From Yanshouia hominis (lineage in GTDB: Bacteria; Bacillota; Clostridia; Oscillospirales; Ruminococcaceae): a DNA stretch of 64,000 nucleotides. Below, piece by piece: positions 56,255 through 64,000 of the stretch (its first letter is position 1; each line of letters begins with the position of its first letter). The notes under the pieces were generated by a model. The model had not been told where the DNA came from and made no database searches. It saw nothing but the letters and a program-made list of their open reading frames with translations. The stretch covers positions 62,001 through 126,000 of the forward strand of contig JACRTB010000007.1 in the NCBI GenBank assembly GCA_014385025.1, given 5' to 3'. Made by a program: the position numbers and the translations under genes.

Positions 56255-57787
56255 ATGCTTGCCGCCGTCAGCAGCTTTGGCCTTTCCGGCATCGACGCCT
56301 ACCCGGTGACGGTGGAAGCCGATCTTTCCCGGGGACTGCCCGCCTTTGAAATTGTCGGCCTGCCGGACGCGGCAGTGAAGGAGGCGCGGGACCGCGTGCG
56401 CGCGGCGATGAAGAACACGGGGCTGGAATTTCCCACCGCGCGGATTGTTCTGAACCTCGCGCCCGCCGACCGAAAAAAGAGCGGAGCCGCCTACGATCTG
56501 GCGATTCTGCTGGCGATTCTCAGGGCGTCGGGCGCCCTCGGCGCGGATCTGTCCGGGGTGGGCGTCCTCGGGGAGCTTTCGCTCGGCGGAGAGCTGCGCC
56601 CCCTGCCGGGCGTACTGCCGATGGTGCTGGGGGCCGGCGCGCTCGGCCTGCGCGAGGTCATCGTCCCCTTTGACAACGCTCCCGAGGGGGCGGTCGCCCA
56701 GGACGTGGAGGTTTACGCGGCAAAGACGGTCGGCGAGGTGCTCGGGCACCTGAGCGGCGGGCGGCGGCTTCCCCGCTGCGGCGCCATCCCCTCCGGGCAG
56801 GCTCCGCTGCCGCCGGTTCCCGACTACGCCGACGTCAAGGGACAGGCGGAGGCCAAACGCGCCGTCACCGTCGCGGCCGCCGGAATGCACAACCTTCTGC
56901 TGCTTGGGCCGCCCGGCTCCGGCAAAAGCATGCTGGCCCGCCGTCTGCCCTCGATTCTGCCGCCGCCCGGCTACGCCGAACAGGTCGAAACCACCAAGCT
57001 GCATTCGGTTGCCGGGCTGCTGCCCCGCGGGGTCGGCCTGATGGCGCAGCGCCCCTTCCGCTCGCCGCACCACAGCATCTCGGCGGCGGGGATGGCGGGC
57101 GGCGGCGTCTCGCCCCGCCCCGGAGAGGTTTCGCTGGCCCACCACGGGGTGCTGTTTCTCGATGAGCTGCCGGAGTTTTCCCGCCCGGTGACCGAGGGGC
57201 TGCGCCAGCCGCTCGAGGACGGCGCGGTCACCATCTCCCGCGTGGGCGCCCGGATCACCTATCCGAGCCGGTTCATGCTGGTCGCCGCGATGAACCCCTG
57301 CCCCTGCGGCTACTTTGGGCATCCGCAGAAGGCGTGCTCCTGCAAGCCCGCGGCCATCGAACGATATCTCGGCCGGATCAGCGGCCCGCTGCTCGACCGG
57401 ATCGACATCCACCTTGAGGTCCCGGCGGTCGATTATGAGAGTCTCACCGCCCGCGCGCCGGGACGGTCCTCCGCCGAGATGCGCCGGGAGGTCGAAGCCG
57501 CCCGCGGCATTCAGCTCGCCCGGTTTTCGGAGCTTGGCGCGGAGGTTTTTTCGAATGCCGCCATCCCGCGCGCGCTGCTTGAGCGCTGCTGTCCCCTGAC
57601 CGGGGAGGCCCGGCGGATGCTCCGCCTCGCCTTTGAACGGCTCGGCCTTTCGGCACGCGGCTACGACCGCATCCTGAAGGTGGCCCGCACCATCGCCGAC
57701 CTCGACGGCAGTGAAAAAATCGAGAGCGCCCATATCGCGGAGGCGGTGCAGTACCGCTCCCTTGACCGAAAATACTGGAACCGATAA
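56255..57787 (+). CDS. YifB/ComM-family Mg-chelatase-like AAA+ ATPase
   Basis: A 510-residue protein. The N-terminal ChlI-like domain (SFGLSGIDAYPVTVEADLSRGLPAFEIVGLPDAAVKEARDR, residues 5-46) resembles Lon substrate domains. An AAA+ module follows with Walker A GPPGSGKSMLA and Walker B GVLFLDELPEFSR, then CPCGYFGHPQKACSC, a zinc-type finger of the family. ComM is a helicase that extends heteroduplexes in natural transformation. Starts at the ATG at 56255 after AAAGGAG. Followed 12 nt later by a YcxB-like gene. Confidence 0.93.
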   Translation: MLAAVSSFGLSGIDAYPVTVEADLSRGLPAFEIVGLPDAAVKEARDRVRAAMKNTGLEFPTARIVLNLAPADRKKSGAAYDLAILLAILRASGALGADLSGVGVLGELSLGGELRPLPGVLPMVLGAGALGLREVIVPFDNAPEGAVAQDVEVYAAKTVGEVLGHLSGGRRLPRCGAIPSGQAPLPPVPDYADVKGQAEAKRAVTVAAAGMHNLLLLGPPGSGKSMLARRLPSILPPPGYAEQVETTKLHSVAGLLPRGVGLMAQRPFRSPHHSISAAGMAGGGVSPRPGEVSLAHHGVLFLDELPEFSRPVTEGLRQPLEDGAVTISRVGARITYPSRFMLVAAMNPCPCGYFGHPQKACSCKPAAIERYLGRISGPLLDRIDIHLEVPAVDYESLTARAPGRSSAEMRREVEAARGIQLARFSELGAEVFSNAAIPRALLERCCPLTGEARRMLRLAFERLGLSARGYDRILKVARTIADLDGSEKIESAHIAEAVQYRSLDRKYWNR

Positions 57788-57799
57788 GGAGGCCCACCC

Positions 57800-58378
57800 A
57801 TGAGTCCCATGACCTTCGAATATCAGATCAATATGCGTGAATACCACACCGCCGTATATTTTGGATTCGTCAACCGCTACCGCACCATGCTGCAAATTTT
57901 TCTCGTTGTCGCGGCGGTGGCGCTGCTCTGCGCCGCCGGCGGCTTCTTCGGGGTGATTCCGGTCATCCGGTTTCCCTCCTACATCTTTCTGGGGTATCTG
58001 GTCTGGCTGCTCATCCTGCTCGCTCAGGTCGAGCATGGAGTGCTCAAAATGACCAAGCTGCCGGAAAATCCGATCAACAGAACCCTCCGCCTGACCTTCG
58101 GCCGCGACCAGCTCAAGGTGGAAACGCCCTCGAACGCCGATAAGGCAGTGCACCAGATTGCCAATCTTTTCTTTGTGTTTGAGCTTTCAAACCTCTTTAT
58201 GATTTATTTGGACCCCGCAAACACCATTTTGATTCCGGTCCGGGTCATGGACGGCGAGCAGCGCGCCGCGCTGCGTGAAAAGTTCCGCGACAGCCTGCAC
58301 GACCGTTTCCAAACGCGGTTCGGGCAGATGAAGGCGCCCAAGATCCGACCGCTCACCGGGGGCAGACGCTTTTTCTGA
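57800..58378 (+). CDS. YcxB-like membrane protein
   Basis: A 192-residue protein. The N terminus FEYQINMREYHTAVYF is followed by two membrane helices (LQIFLVVAAVALLCAAGGFF and YIFLGYLVWLLILLAQVEH). The C-terminal part is a YcxB-like PH-type domain (LTFGRDQLKVETPSNADKAV; MIYLDPANTILIPVRVMDGEQRAALREKF). Function unknown. It starts 12 nt after the comM-like gene with AAGGAGG and ends before a long terminator. Confidence 0.78.
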   Translation: MSPMTFEYQINMREYHTAVYFGFVNRYRTMLQIFLVVAAVALLCAAGGFFGVIPVIRFPSYIFLGYLVWLLILLAQVEHGVLKMTKLPENPINRTLRLTFGRDQLKVETPSNADKAVHQIANLFFVFELSNLFMIYLDPANTILIPVRVMDGEQRAALREKFRDSLHDRFQTRFGQMKAPKIRPLTGGRRFF

Positions 58379-58410
58379 GACGGCGATCCGGATTTCTTTT
58401 CCTGAATGGA

Positions 58411-58461
58411 ACAAAAACGCGGGGGATGCCACGATATTCGTGGCATCCCCCGCGTTTTTGT
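58411..58461. terminator. Bidirectional terminator with 24-bp arms
   Basis: ACAAAAACGCGGGGGATGCC and its exact complement close over TAT, with CGTTTTTGTT on the plus strand. It ends the comM-YcxB unit. Confidence 0.92.
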
Positions 58462-58947
58462 TCCCATGGCTTTGACGGACAGAAGCACCGGCTTTGCTGG
58501 TGAGAAAAGGATTTCGCTTCAAGCCGCGGGCGAAGCGGGCAGCGGACAGCAAACTCCGGAATGCGGTGGGAGGTCGTCGGAACGGTGCCGGCCCGTTTAT
58601 GGACGGCTCATGATGCGAATGAAAGAAATTTCGGCGTGTCTTGAGCCTCCTGCCGAATCATGCCCTTCCGGGACTGGCGCATACCGCGCGTTCAACGCGC
58701 GGTTATGATGTTCCGGCCGTTCTTCCGCCCGGCGGCGCCGACGCCGAGAATTGTTCGTTTTTTCAGCCGGTTTGTTCGCTGCGCCCGATGCTCCGGCGCC
58801 GCCGGTGCGGGCTGTCCGGCCTGCGGCAGAGCCTTCCGCGGCCTGCCGCCCGGAGCGGCCGCGCCCCCGGCTTCGGTTCCCCCGCGAAGCCGCCGGGGAT
58901 TCCCCCCGCCCGCGGCCCTGTCGGAAACCTGCATCGTCCGCCCCTTT
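58462..58947. other. Gene-poor stretch, no supported feature
   Basis: About 486 bp. Open frames on both strands are Arg/Pro/Gly-rich shadow-type translations with no RBS and no family motif. It is very GC-rich from 58730 to 58940, with short inverted repeats (CGCGCGTTCAACGCGCG near 58685). It may be decayed coding DNA downstream of the leftward gene at 58948, but nothing is recognisable. Confidence 0.4.
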
Positions 58948-59319
58948 TCATTCGGAAACCGGTGGCCCTCCACATGTTTCATCCGCGCCGTCTTCCCGCA
59001 GCCTCTCCTGCCAAAGCTCGAACAGCGCCCCGATATCCTGCGCAAACTCCCGGTCGGTCTGCGTCTCATCTTTTTTCAGCTCCTCGAGCACCTCAAAGGT
59101 AAAGCCGCCGGGGCCGTGCCTCTTCCATGCGGCCGCCGCCGCGGGTTCCGGACAGGAACCCACCGACACCGAAAACGCAAAGCGGTTCTGCGAGCCGCGC
59201 AGATCGGTGGAGCCATGCAGCCAGCTTTCCCGCGCAGCGTCGCAGCGGATGCGGAACACCCCTCCCACGACGGTACGGCCGCGGTAGGCATCCTTCCACT
59301 CCTTTCTGGCAGAACACAT
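58948..59319 (-). CDS. Small GIY-YIG-nuclease-family protein
   Basis: A 123-residue protein. GGVFRIRCDAARESWLHGST aligns with the GIY...YIG strands of small stand-alone GIY-YIG proteins of Firmicutes. RGSQNRFAFSVSVGSCPEPA contains the catalytic-Arg position, and WKRHGPGGFTFEVLEELKKD the Gly-x-x-F-x-F-E motif with the metal Glu. The classical Y residues are replaced (GVF, WLHG), so nuclease activity is uncertain. GGGAGG precedes the ATG. Divergent from noc. Confidence 0.7.
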   Translation of the reverse strand: MCSARKEWKDAYRGRTVVGGVFRIRCDAARESWLHGSTDLRGSQNRFAFSVSVGSCPEPAAAAAWKRHGPGGFTFEVLEELKKDETQTDREFAQDIGALFELWQERLREDGADETCGGPPVSE

Positions 59320-59436
59320 GGCCTGTTTCCTCCCTTCATACTGTGGTCAAAATTATTGTAAAAGAAACTTCGGGAAAACGCAATCCACGCTCAGTGGAGA
59401 AACGCGAAACCCGTCACAATTTGCGATGGAAAATTC

Positions 59437-59465
59437 TTGAAATTTTGGAATAAAAATGGTATCTT
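59437..59465 (+). promoter_or_regulatory. Sigma-A promoter of noc
   Basis: TTGAAA (59437-59442), a 17-nt spacer, TATCTT (59460-59465). Confidence 0.72.
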
Positions 59466-59519
59466 ATGAAATACGGGAAGGACAAGCCTTCTCACAGATT
59501 TCGGCAGGAGGGCGTTTCG

Positions 59520-60371
59520 ATGGTATCCTTCCCACGCTTTGAATCGAACAGCAGAATCCGCAGGCTCGAGGTCGGTCTGATCGACCCCAACCCGGCCCAG
59601 CCGCGCAGGAGCTTCTCCCGGCAGTCCCTCGAGGAGCTGGCCGGGTCCATCCGGGCAAACGGGCTTCTCTCCCCCATCGCGGTGCGCCGGACCGGGGACC
59701 GCTATCAGCTCATTGCCGGGGAGAGGCGGCTGATGGCCTTCCGCCTGCTCGGGGAAAGCCATATCCCCGCGATCATCGAACAGGCCGACGACCAGCGCAG
59801 CGCGGCGCTGGCCATTGTCGAAAACCTTCAGCGGCAGCAGCTCAATTTTTATGAGGAGGCGCGGGCCATCGCTACCCTCATGGAATCCGGGCCGCTGACT
59901 CAGAAGCAGGCGGCGGAACAGCTCGGCCTCTCCCAGCCCGCCGTCGCCAACAAACTGCGGCTTCTGAAGCTGCCCGAGCCGGTCGCCCTTATGTTGATTG
60001 AGGCAGGTGCGGGCGAGCGGCACGCCCGGGCGCTGCTTCCGCTTGAGGGGGACCGGCTTCTCCGGGCCGCCCGGCAGGTAGCTGAGCGCCGCCTGAGCGT
60101 CGTTCAGACCGAACGCCTCGTTGAGGAGCTGCGGCGTGAACCGCAGCCGCGCAAGGGCGGACGGATCGTCGTGCTCAAGGATTTCCGCCTCTTCACCAAT
60201 TCGATCGAGCGGGCAGTGGACCTGCTGCGGCAGGCCGGTGTGGGGGCAAAGGCCGAAAAATCCGAGGACGGCGACACCATCACCTATACTATCACCATTC
60301 CGAAGCAGGAGGTCCGGCGGCCCCCTCTTCACCCCTGCGATCAGACTCCGACTCTCCGGTCGGTGTTTTGA
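59520..60371 (+). CDS. noc: ParB/Noc-family nucleoid occlusion protein
   Basis: A 283-residue CTP-dependent DNA clamp. LIDPNPAQPRRSFSRQSLEE opens the ParB/Srx domain. The CTP-site motif GERR is in LIAGERRLMAF, and ALAIVENLQRQQLNFYEEA is the P-motif/linker. LTQKQAAEQLGLSQPAVANKLRL is the helix-turn-helix that recognises NBS or parS. The C-terminal part is the dimerisation region. Without a parA beside it, Noc is likelier than ParB. Start at the ATG at 59520, 8 nt after AGGAGG. Noc blocks division-septum assembly over the chromosome. Confidence 0.85.
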   Translation: MVSFPRFESNSRIRRLEVGLIDPNPAQPRRSFSRQSLEELAGSIRANGLLSPIAVRRTGDRYQLIAGERRLMAFRLLGESHIPAIIEQADDQRSAALAIVENLQRQQLNFYEEARAIATLMESGPLTQKQAAEQLGLSQPAVANKLRLLKLPEPVALMLIEAGAGERHARALLPLEGDRLLRAARQVAERRLSVVQTERLVEELRREPQPRKGGRIVVLKDFRLFTNSIERAVDLLRQAGVGAKAEKSEDGDTITYTITIPKQEVRRPPLHPCDQTPTLRSVF

Positions 60372-60393
60372 TGATAGATACCCCGCTGATTGA

Positions 60394-60434
60394 CACGAAG
60401 GAGGGCCGTCCTTTCAGGACGGCCCTCCTTCGTG
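60394..60434. terminator. Perfect 19-bp-arm hairpin between noc and the leftward hypothetical gene
   Basis: CACGAAGGAGGGCCGTCCT-TTC-AGGACGGCCCTCCTTCGTG, with no U tract. Like the one at 32600 it lies between convergent genes. Confidence 0.6.
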
Positions 60435-60581
60435 CGTATCCCCGCTTCCGACCGCCGAACCCTTTCAATGAGTGCCCGCCGGTCGCCGCAGGCGGGCCGG
60501 CTCTCCGGCCTTCGCCTGGCGTTTGACCTTTTCTCCGGCAGCCCGGAAAGCATCCGCCGCCGCAGGCGGGGCCGCGCGCTT

Positions 60582-61088
60582 CTACTGCGGCGCGGCTCCG
60601 CAGAGCAGCAGCGCTGCCGCCGCCGCGAGGGCTTCCGGCAGCGCGGCCTCGTCGGGCAGATCGAGCGCCAGCTCGCAGGGCTCGACGGATTCTCCGTCGA
60701 GGGCGGACACCGTTCGCTGCAGCGAAATCATTGCCCGTTCCCCCTGCACGCTCGAAACAGTCACTGTATTTTTCGAACCGCGCCCCATGCTGATGACCTG
60801 CGTGGTAAGAATTCCCGGCGGCACCGGCAGTCCCTCTGCAATCAGCAGATGCGCCCGGCGGGCAAGCACCGTCTGACCGCATGGCTCGAGGCAGACGAGG
60901 ATGCAGCCCTCCCCCAGCTCGATCCTCTGACCCGGGTGAGACGCTGCCACGATCAGCTCCGCGCCCGGACTGGCGGCGCATTCGCCGCGGGTGAAGAGCG
61001 AAACCCCCGTTCTTTCCCGCATCAGCGCCGCGATGCGCCCGGCGGCCGCGTCGCTCTCCGTTCCCGGCAGAACCACAACCATCGCCAT
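60582..61088 (-). CDS. Hypothetical protein, Ala/Leu-rich, cytoplasmic
   Basis: A 168-residue protein starting at the ATG at 61088 after GAAGGGG. It begins MAMVVVLPGTESDAAAGRIA. Segments such as GAELIVAASHPGQRIELGEG, LVCLEPCGQTVLARRAHLL and TQVISMGRGSKNTVTVSS alternate like an alpha/beta Rossmann-type fold. It ends in an Ala-rich helix (ALPEALAAAAALLLCGA). No signal peptide. I do not recognise a family. Reading frame, RBS and codon choice look genuine. No partner gene is adjacent. Confidence 0.55.
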   Translation of the reverse strand: MAMVVVLPGTESDAAAGRIAALMRERTGVSLFTRGECAASPGAELIVAASHPGQRIELGEGCILVCLEPCGQTVLARRAHLLIAEGLPVPPGILTTQVISMGRGSKNTVTVSSVQGERAMISLQRTVSALDGESVEPCELALDLPDEAALPEALAAAAALLLCGAAPQ

Positions 61089-61212
61089 GAAAATTCCCCC
61101 TTCGGCCGTTCGGAAACGTATTGTGCCCCACGTCCCCGTAAAACAGTAGTATTCTGCCCGGTTCGGACAGAAAAAAAGGGGCTGCAAAATTTACATCCGC
61201 AGCCCCTCTCCC

Positions 61213-61476
61213 TCAGCGGGAAAGCTTGTCAATAATTTTCATGACCTCATCGAGCTTTTCGTCGGCGTTCCCCGATTCAAGCGCCTCCCTGATGCAGCCA
61301 TGCATATGGGCGCGCAGCACCTCGCGGTTGGCGGTCCGCAGAACCGCCTCGGTGGCCAGAAGTTGGTTCGACAGATCGATGCAGTAGCGGTCCTCCTCGA
61401 CCATTCGCAGCATTCCGTCGATCTGGCCGCGTGCCGTTTTGAGCAGGCGGTTGATTTTGTCCTTGTCGGCTCTCAT
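61213..61476 (-). CDS. csoR: CsoR-family copper-sensing repressor
   Basis: An 87-residue all-helical repressor with the Cu(I) ligands of CsoR: Cys in DRYCIDLSNQ, His and Cys in LRAHMHGCIREA. It begins DKDKINRLLKTARGQIDGML. When copper binds it releases DNA and derepresses the copper export genes. Start at the ATG at 61476 after GAGGAGAAACCG-type spacing. It lies 10 nt downstream of the copper ATPase gene, so it is co-transcribed and autoregulates the operon. The operator would be upstream of copA, beyond the window. Confidence 0.93.
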   Translation of the reverse strand: MRADKDKINRLLKTARGQIDGMLRMVEEDRYCIDLSNQLLATEAVLRTANREVLRAHMHGCIREALESGNADEKLDEVMKIIDKLSR

Positions 61477-61486
61477 CGGTTTCTCC

Positions 61487-61720
61487 TCACCGGCCGAAAA
61501 GGCCTTTTTTCTCGGTGATGGCTCCCGGCTCAAACCCGGCGTCGGCAACGGCCTTGATGAGAACCGCGTCATCGACCTCGTGGGAAAGGGTGACGGCGGC
61601 GTTTTTTTTGGCGAGGTCCACCTTCGCGGATTCGACCCCGTCAATCTGCGAGAGAGCCTTTTCCACGGAAGCCTGGCAGTGCTGGCAGTGCATTCCCTCA
61701 ACAGCGATGATCTTTTTCAT
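61487..61720 (-). other. Internal start for a free CopZ-like chaperone within copA
   Basis: Minus strand GAGGAGGACAATCAAATGAAA: a strong Shine-Dalgarno 8 nt before an in-frame ATG at 61720. It would yield a 77-residue metallochaperone beginning [15 protein letters not shown]. There is no stop codon between the ATPase and this domain. Confidence 0.6.
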
Positions 61721-64000
61721 TTGATTGTCCTCCTCAGTGTTGTTATCGTTGAAAGCCGGGCCCTGCCGCCCGGCATGGTCCGCGGTGGAAAGCGGCCGGA
61801 ATCCGCGCAGCCGCAGCGCGTTGGTCACGACGCAGAAGGAGCTCAGGCTCATCGCCGCCGCTCCGAACATGGGGTTCAGGCGCAGCCCGAAAAGCGGGAA
61901 AAACGCTCCGGCCGCGAGCGGGATGCCGACGGCGTTATAAAAGAACGCCCAGAACAGGTTCATCCGAATGTTGCGGATTGTCGCGTGTGAAAGCCGGATG
62001 GCGGTCACCAGATCCCGCAGGTCGCTCTTAATGAGCACGAGATCGGCCGATTCGATCGCCACGTCGGTTCCGGCGCCGATCGCCGCGCCCACATCGGCGC
62101 GGGTGAGGGCGGGCGCGTCGTTGATGCCGTCCCCGACCATAACCACCCGCCTGCCCTGCTCCTGCAGGGCGCGGACCTCCCGCTCCTTGTCCTGCGGGAG
62201 CACCTCGGCCACCGCCCTTTCGATGGAAAGCCGGGTGCGGATCGCTTCGGCGGTGCGGCGATTGTCTCCGGTAAGCATGACCACTTCAAGTCCGAGGGCG
62301 CGCAGCGCGGCGATCGCCCCGGCGCTCGTCTCCCGCACCGGGTCGGCGGCCGCGATCACCCCGAGAAGTTTCCTCTCCTCCGCGAAGTAAAGCGGGGTCT
62401 TTCCCTCGGCGGCAAGCCGGTCGCAGGCTTCCCCGACGCGGGAAACGTCAACCCCCTGCTCCTGCATCAGTGCGAGATTGCCCGCCGCGCAGCGCCGTCC
62501 GCCGAGCAGGGCGGTTACGCCGCGGCCCGAAACAGCCTGAAATTCCGAGACCTCGGAGACTGCGATCCCCTCCTCCCGCGCCCGCTCGAGGATCGCCTCG
62601 GCCAGCGGGTGTTCGGAGGGAGCTTCCAGAGCGGCGGCAGCGGCCAGCAGGCGGGATTCCCCGCCCTCCCCGGCCGGAATCAGGTCGGTGACCCGCGGCC
62701 TGCCCTCGGTGATGGTTCCGGTTTTGTCGAGCACCACCGTATTAACGCTGTGCAGTGTCTCCAGCGCCTCGGCGGACTTGAACAGGATGCCGTATTCCGC
62801 CCCCTTGCCGGTGGCAACCATGATGGCCACCGGAGTGGCGAGACCGAGGGCGCATGGACAGGAGATGACCAGCACCGCGATGCCGGAGGAAATGGCAAAC
62901 TCCGCCCCCTGTCCCAGAAAAAGCCAGACAAGTGTGGTGAGGAGCGCAATTCCGATGACCACCGGGACGAATACCCCGCTGATCCGGTCGGCCAGCTTGG
63001 CGATCGGCGCCTTCGAGCTGCCCGCCTCGTCCACCAGGCGGATAATCTGCGCCAGAGTGGTGTCGTCCCCGACCTTCCGCGCCTCAAAGCGGAAAAATCC
63101 GGTCTTGTTGATGGTGGCGGCGACCACCGAATCCCCCGGCTGTTTCTCGACGGGGATGCTTTCTCCGGTGATGGCCGACTCATCGACCGCCGACGAGCCC
63201 TCAAGAATCACCCCGTCAACCGGAATTCTCTGCCCCGGACGCACCACGACGGTGTCGCCGCGCTGCACCTCGGCCACCGGAATTTCCCGCTCCTCGCCGT
63301 TTTGCAGGATGGTCGCGGTTTTGGGCGCAAGATCCATCAGACGGGCGAGGGCTTCACCGGTGCGCCCCTTCGAGCGGGTTTCAAGAAATTTTCCGACGGT
63401 GATCAGCGCGAGGATCATGGCCGCCGACTCGAAATAGAGGTCCATGTGGTAGCGGTGCACCAGCTCCGCATCCCCCACTCCGAGCCCGTGGCCCATCCGG
63501 TAGATGGCAAAGACTCCGTAGACCAGCGCGGCGGAGGAGCCGATGGCGATGAGCGAATCCATATTCGGGGCGCGGTGCCAAAGCGAGCGGAAGCCCACCT
63601 CAAAAAAGCTGCGGTTGACATAGACGACCGGCAGCGCCAGCAGAAATTGGGTCATTGCATAGCCGACGCTGTTCTCATATCCCGCGAGAAAGCCGGGTAG
63701 CGGCAGTCCGACCATGTGCCCCATCGAGACGTACATCAGCGGAATCAAAAAGCCGATCGAAAGAATCAGCCGGCGCTTCATCGCGGCGAGCTGCTGCGCG
63801 ACCAGAGAGCCGCCCTCCGGCGCGCTCTGCCGGTCCGCGGCCTTTTCTTCCCCCGTCGAGGCGCCGTAGCCCGCCGCCGTTACCGCCGCGGCGATTTCAC
63901 CGCCGCCGGTTTTTTCGGGGTCGTAATCGACGGTCATCCGGTTGGCCAGCAGGCTGACCTCGACATGCTCCACCCCGGGAAGCTTTTTGACCGCGCGCTC
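61487..64000 (-). CDS. copA: Copper-exporting P1B-type ATPase with C-terminal CopZ-like domain (5' end outside window)
   Basis: Open to the right edge (837 codons visible), so the N-terminal CxxC lies outside; the visible start is the end of an HMA domain ([12 protein letters not shown]). P-type motifs in order: TGES, the Cu(I) translocation motif [41 protein letters not shown], and the final-helix [15 protein letters not shown] of P1B-1 pumps. After a short linker the frame continues into a second HMA domain ([22 protein letters not shown]) with an intact CxxC. That domain has its own in-frame ATG at 61720, preceded by GAGGAGG, so a free CopZ may also be made. Confidence 0.93.
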   Translation of the reverse strand, partial: ERAVKKLPGVEHVEVSLLANRMTVDYDPEKTGGGEIAAAVTAAGYGASTGEEKAADRQSAPEGGSLVAQQLAAMKRRLILSIGFLIPLMYVSMGHMVGLPLPGFLAGYENSVGYAMTQFLLALPVVYVNRSFFEVGFRSLWHRAPNMDSLIAIGSSAALVYGVFAIYRMGHGLGVGDAELVHRYHMDLYFESAAMILALITVGKFLETRSKGRTGEALARLMDLAPKTATILQNGEEREIPVAEVQRGDTVVVRPGQRIPVDGVILEGSSAVDESAITGESIPVEKQPGDSVVAATINKTGFFRFEARKVGDDTTLAQIIRLVDEAGSSKAPIAKLADRISGVFVPVVIGIALLTTLVWLFLGQGAEFAISSGIAVLVISCPCALGLATPVAIMVATGKGAEYGILFKSAEALETLHSVNTVVLDKTGTITEGRPRVTDLIPAGEGGESRLLAAAAALEAPSEHPLAEAILERAREEGIAVSEVSEFQAVSGRGVTALLGGRRCAAGNLALMQEQGVDVSRVGEACDRLAAEGKTPLYFAEERKLLGVIAAADPVRETSAGAIAALRALGLEVVMLTGDNRRTAEAIRTRLSIERAVAEVLPQDKEREVRALQEQGRRVVMVGDGINDAPALTRADVGAAIGAGTDVAIESADLVLIKSDLRDLVTAIRLSHATIRNIRMNLFWAFFYNAVGIPLAAGAFFPLFGLRLNPMFGAAAMSLSSFCVVTNALRLRGFRPLSTADHAGRQGPAFNDNNTEEDNQMKKIIAVEGMHCQHCQASVEKALSQIDGVESAKVDLAKKNAAVTLSHEVDDAVLIKAVADAGFEPGAITEKKGLFGR

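Noticed and set aside
56144-58153. Long minus-strand frame opposite the comM-like gene
   Set aside because: Shadow frame; the plus-strand gene has clear AAA+ motifs.
60434-60581. Another gene-tail duplication downstream of the hypothetical gene at 60582
   Set aside because: GCCGCAGGCGGG occurs twice 74 bp apart, but the flanks do not align beyond GC-rich similarity.

Overview
The window is GC-rich, densely coded bacterial chromosome from a spore-forming anaerobic-type Firmicute, most likely a high-GC Clostridia lineage of the Oscillospirales/Ruminococcaceae kind. The evidence is the sporulation pair gpr and spoIIP, a tryptophan T-box leader, Shine-Dalgarno sequences of the AGGAGG type ahead of nearly every gene, sigma-A promoters with 17-nt spacers, a split two-gene transketolase, yceD-rpmF, DUF1934-argS and a Noc-type ParB. 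The species call is inference. No phage, insertion sequence, CRISPR array, rRNA or tRNA gene was recognised.

Layout. 1-3.9 kb: the end of a radical SAM gene, purA with a long structured leader, and an NhaC antiporter. 3.9-7.1 kb: a three-gene ABC importer read leftwards behind a T-box with a Trp (TGG) specifier. 7.2-12.4 kb: a rightward cluster of two DUF3870 proteins, an N-acyl-D-amino-acid deacylase, a permease and a cytoplasmic class-A-beta-lactamase-like hydrolase. 12.7-22 kb: an Amt-PII fusion, two TrkA proteins with a VanY-like lipoprotein, a SprT-like protein, split transketolase and a phosphohexomutase.

21.5-34.7 kb is the most interesting part. A leftward run of up to ten genes (two PEP-hydrolase-like TIM barrels flanking a Tm-1-like UPF0261 protein, an SDR, a complete CUT2 sugar ABC transporter, a VOC protein, a small membrane protein and a CFI-box protein) faces a rightward rpiB-like/tpiA-like pair. 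Each side of the shared 425-bp intergenic region carries a sigma-54 (-24/-12) promoter with GG and GC exactly 10 nt apart. AT-rich TTTGAAA repeats between them look like an enhancer. A PrpR-type sigma-54 activator with an intact GAFTGA motif is encoded just beyond tpiA. I read this as one sigma-54 catabolic regulon. The isomerase pair resembles the tetrulose-phosphate isomerases of erythritol/threitol pathways, which would feed erythrose-4-phosphate to transketolase; that substrate assignment is a hypothesis.

34.8-64 kb is mostly housekeeping: aspS, an AbrB/XRE pair, cca, mrp, a TauE exporter, spoIIP-gpr, rpsT, der, yceD-rpmF, a two-component system, ddl-DUF1934-argS, comM, noc, and at the right edge csoR with a copper ATPase whose C terminus is fused in frame to a CopZ-like domain.

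A recurring oddity is that the 3' ends of several leftward genes (trkA, pgm, the abrB-like gene, the gene after spoIIP, argS, and in degenerate form der) are tandemly duplicated just downstream, with units of about 60 to 193 bp that include the stop codon and sometimes the terminator.
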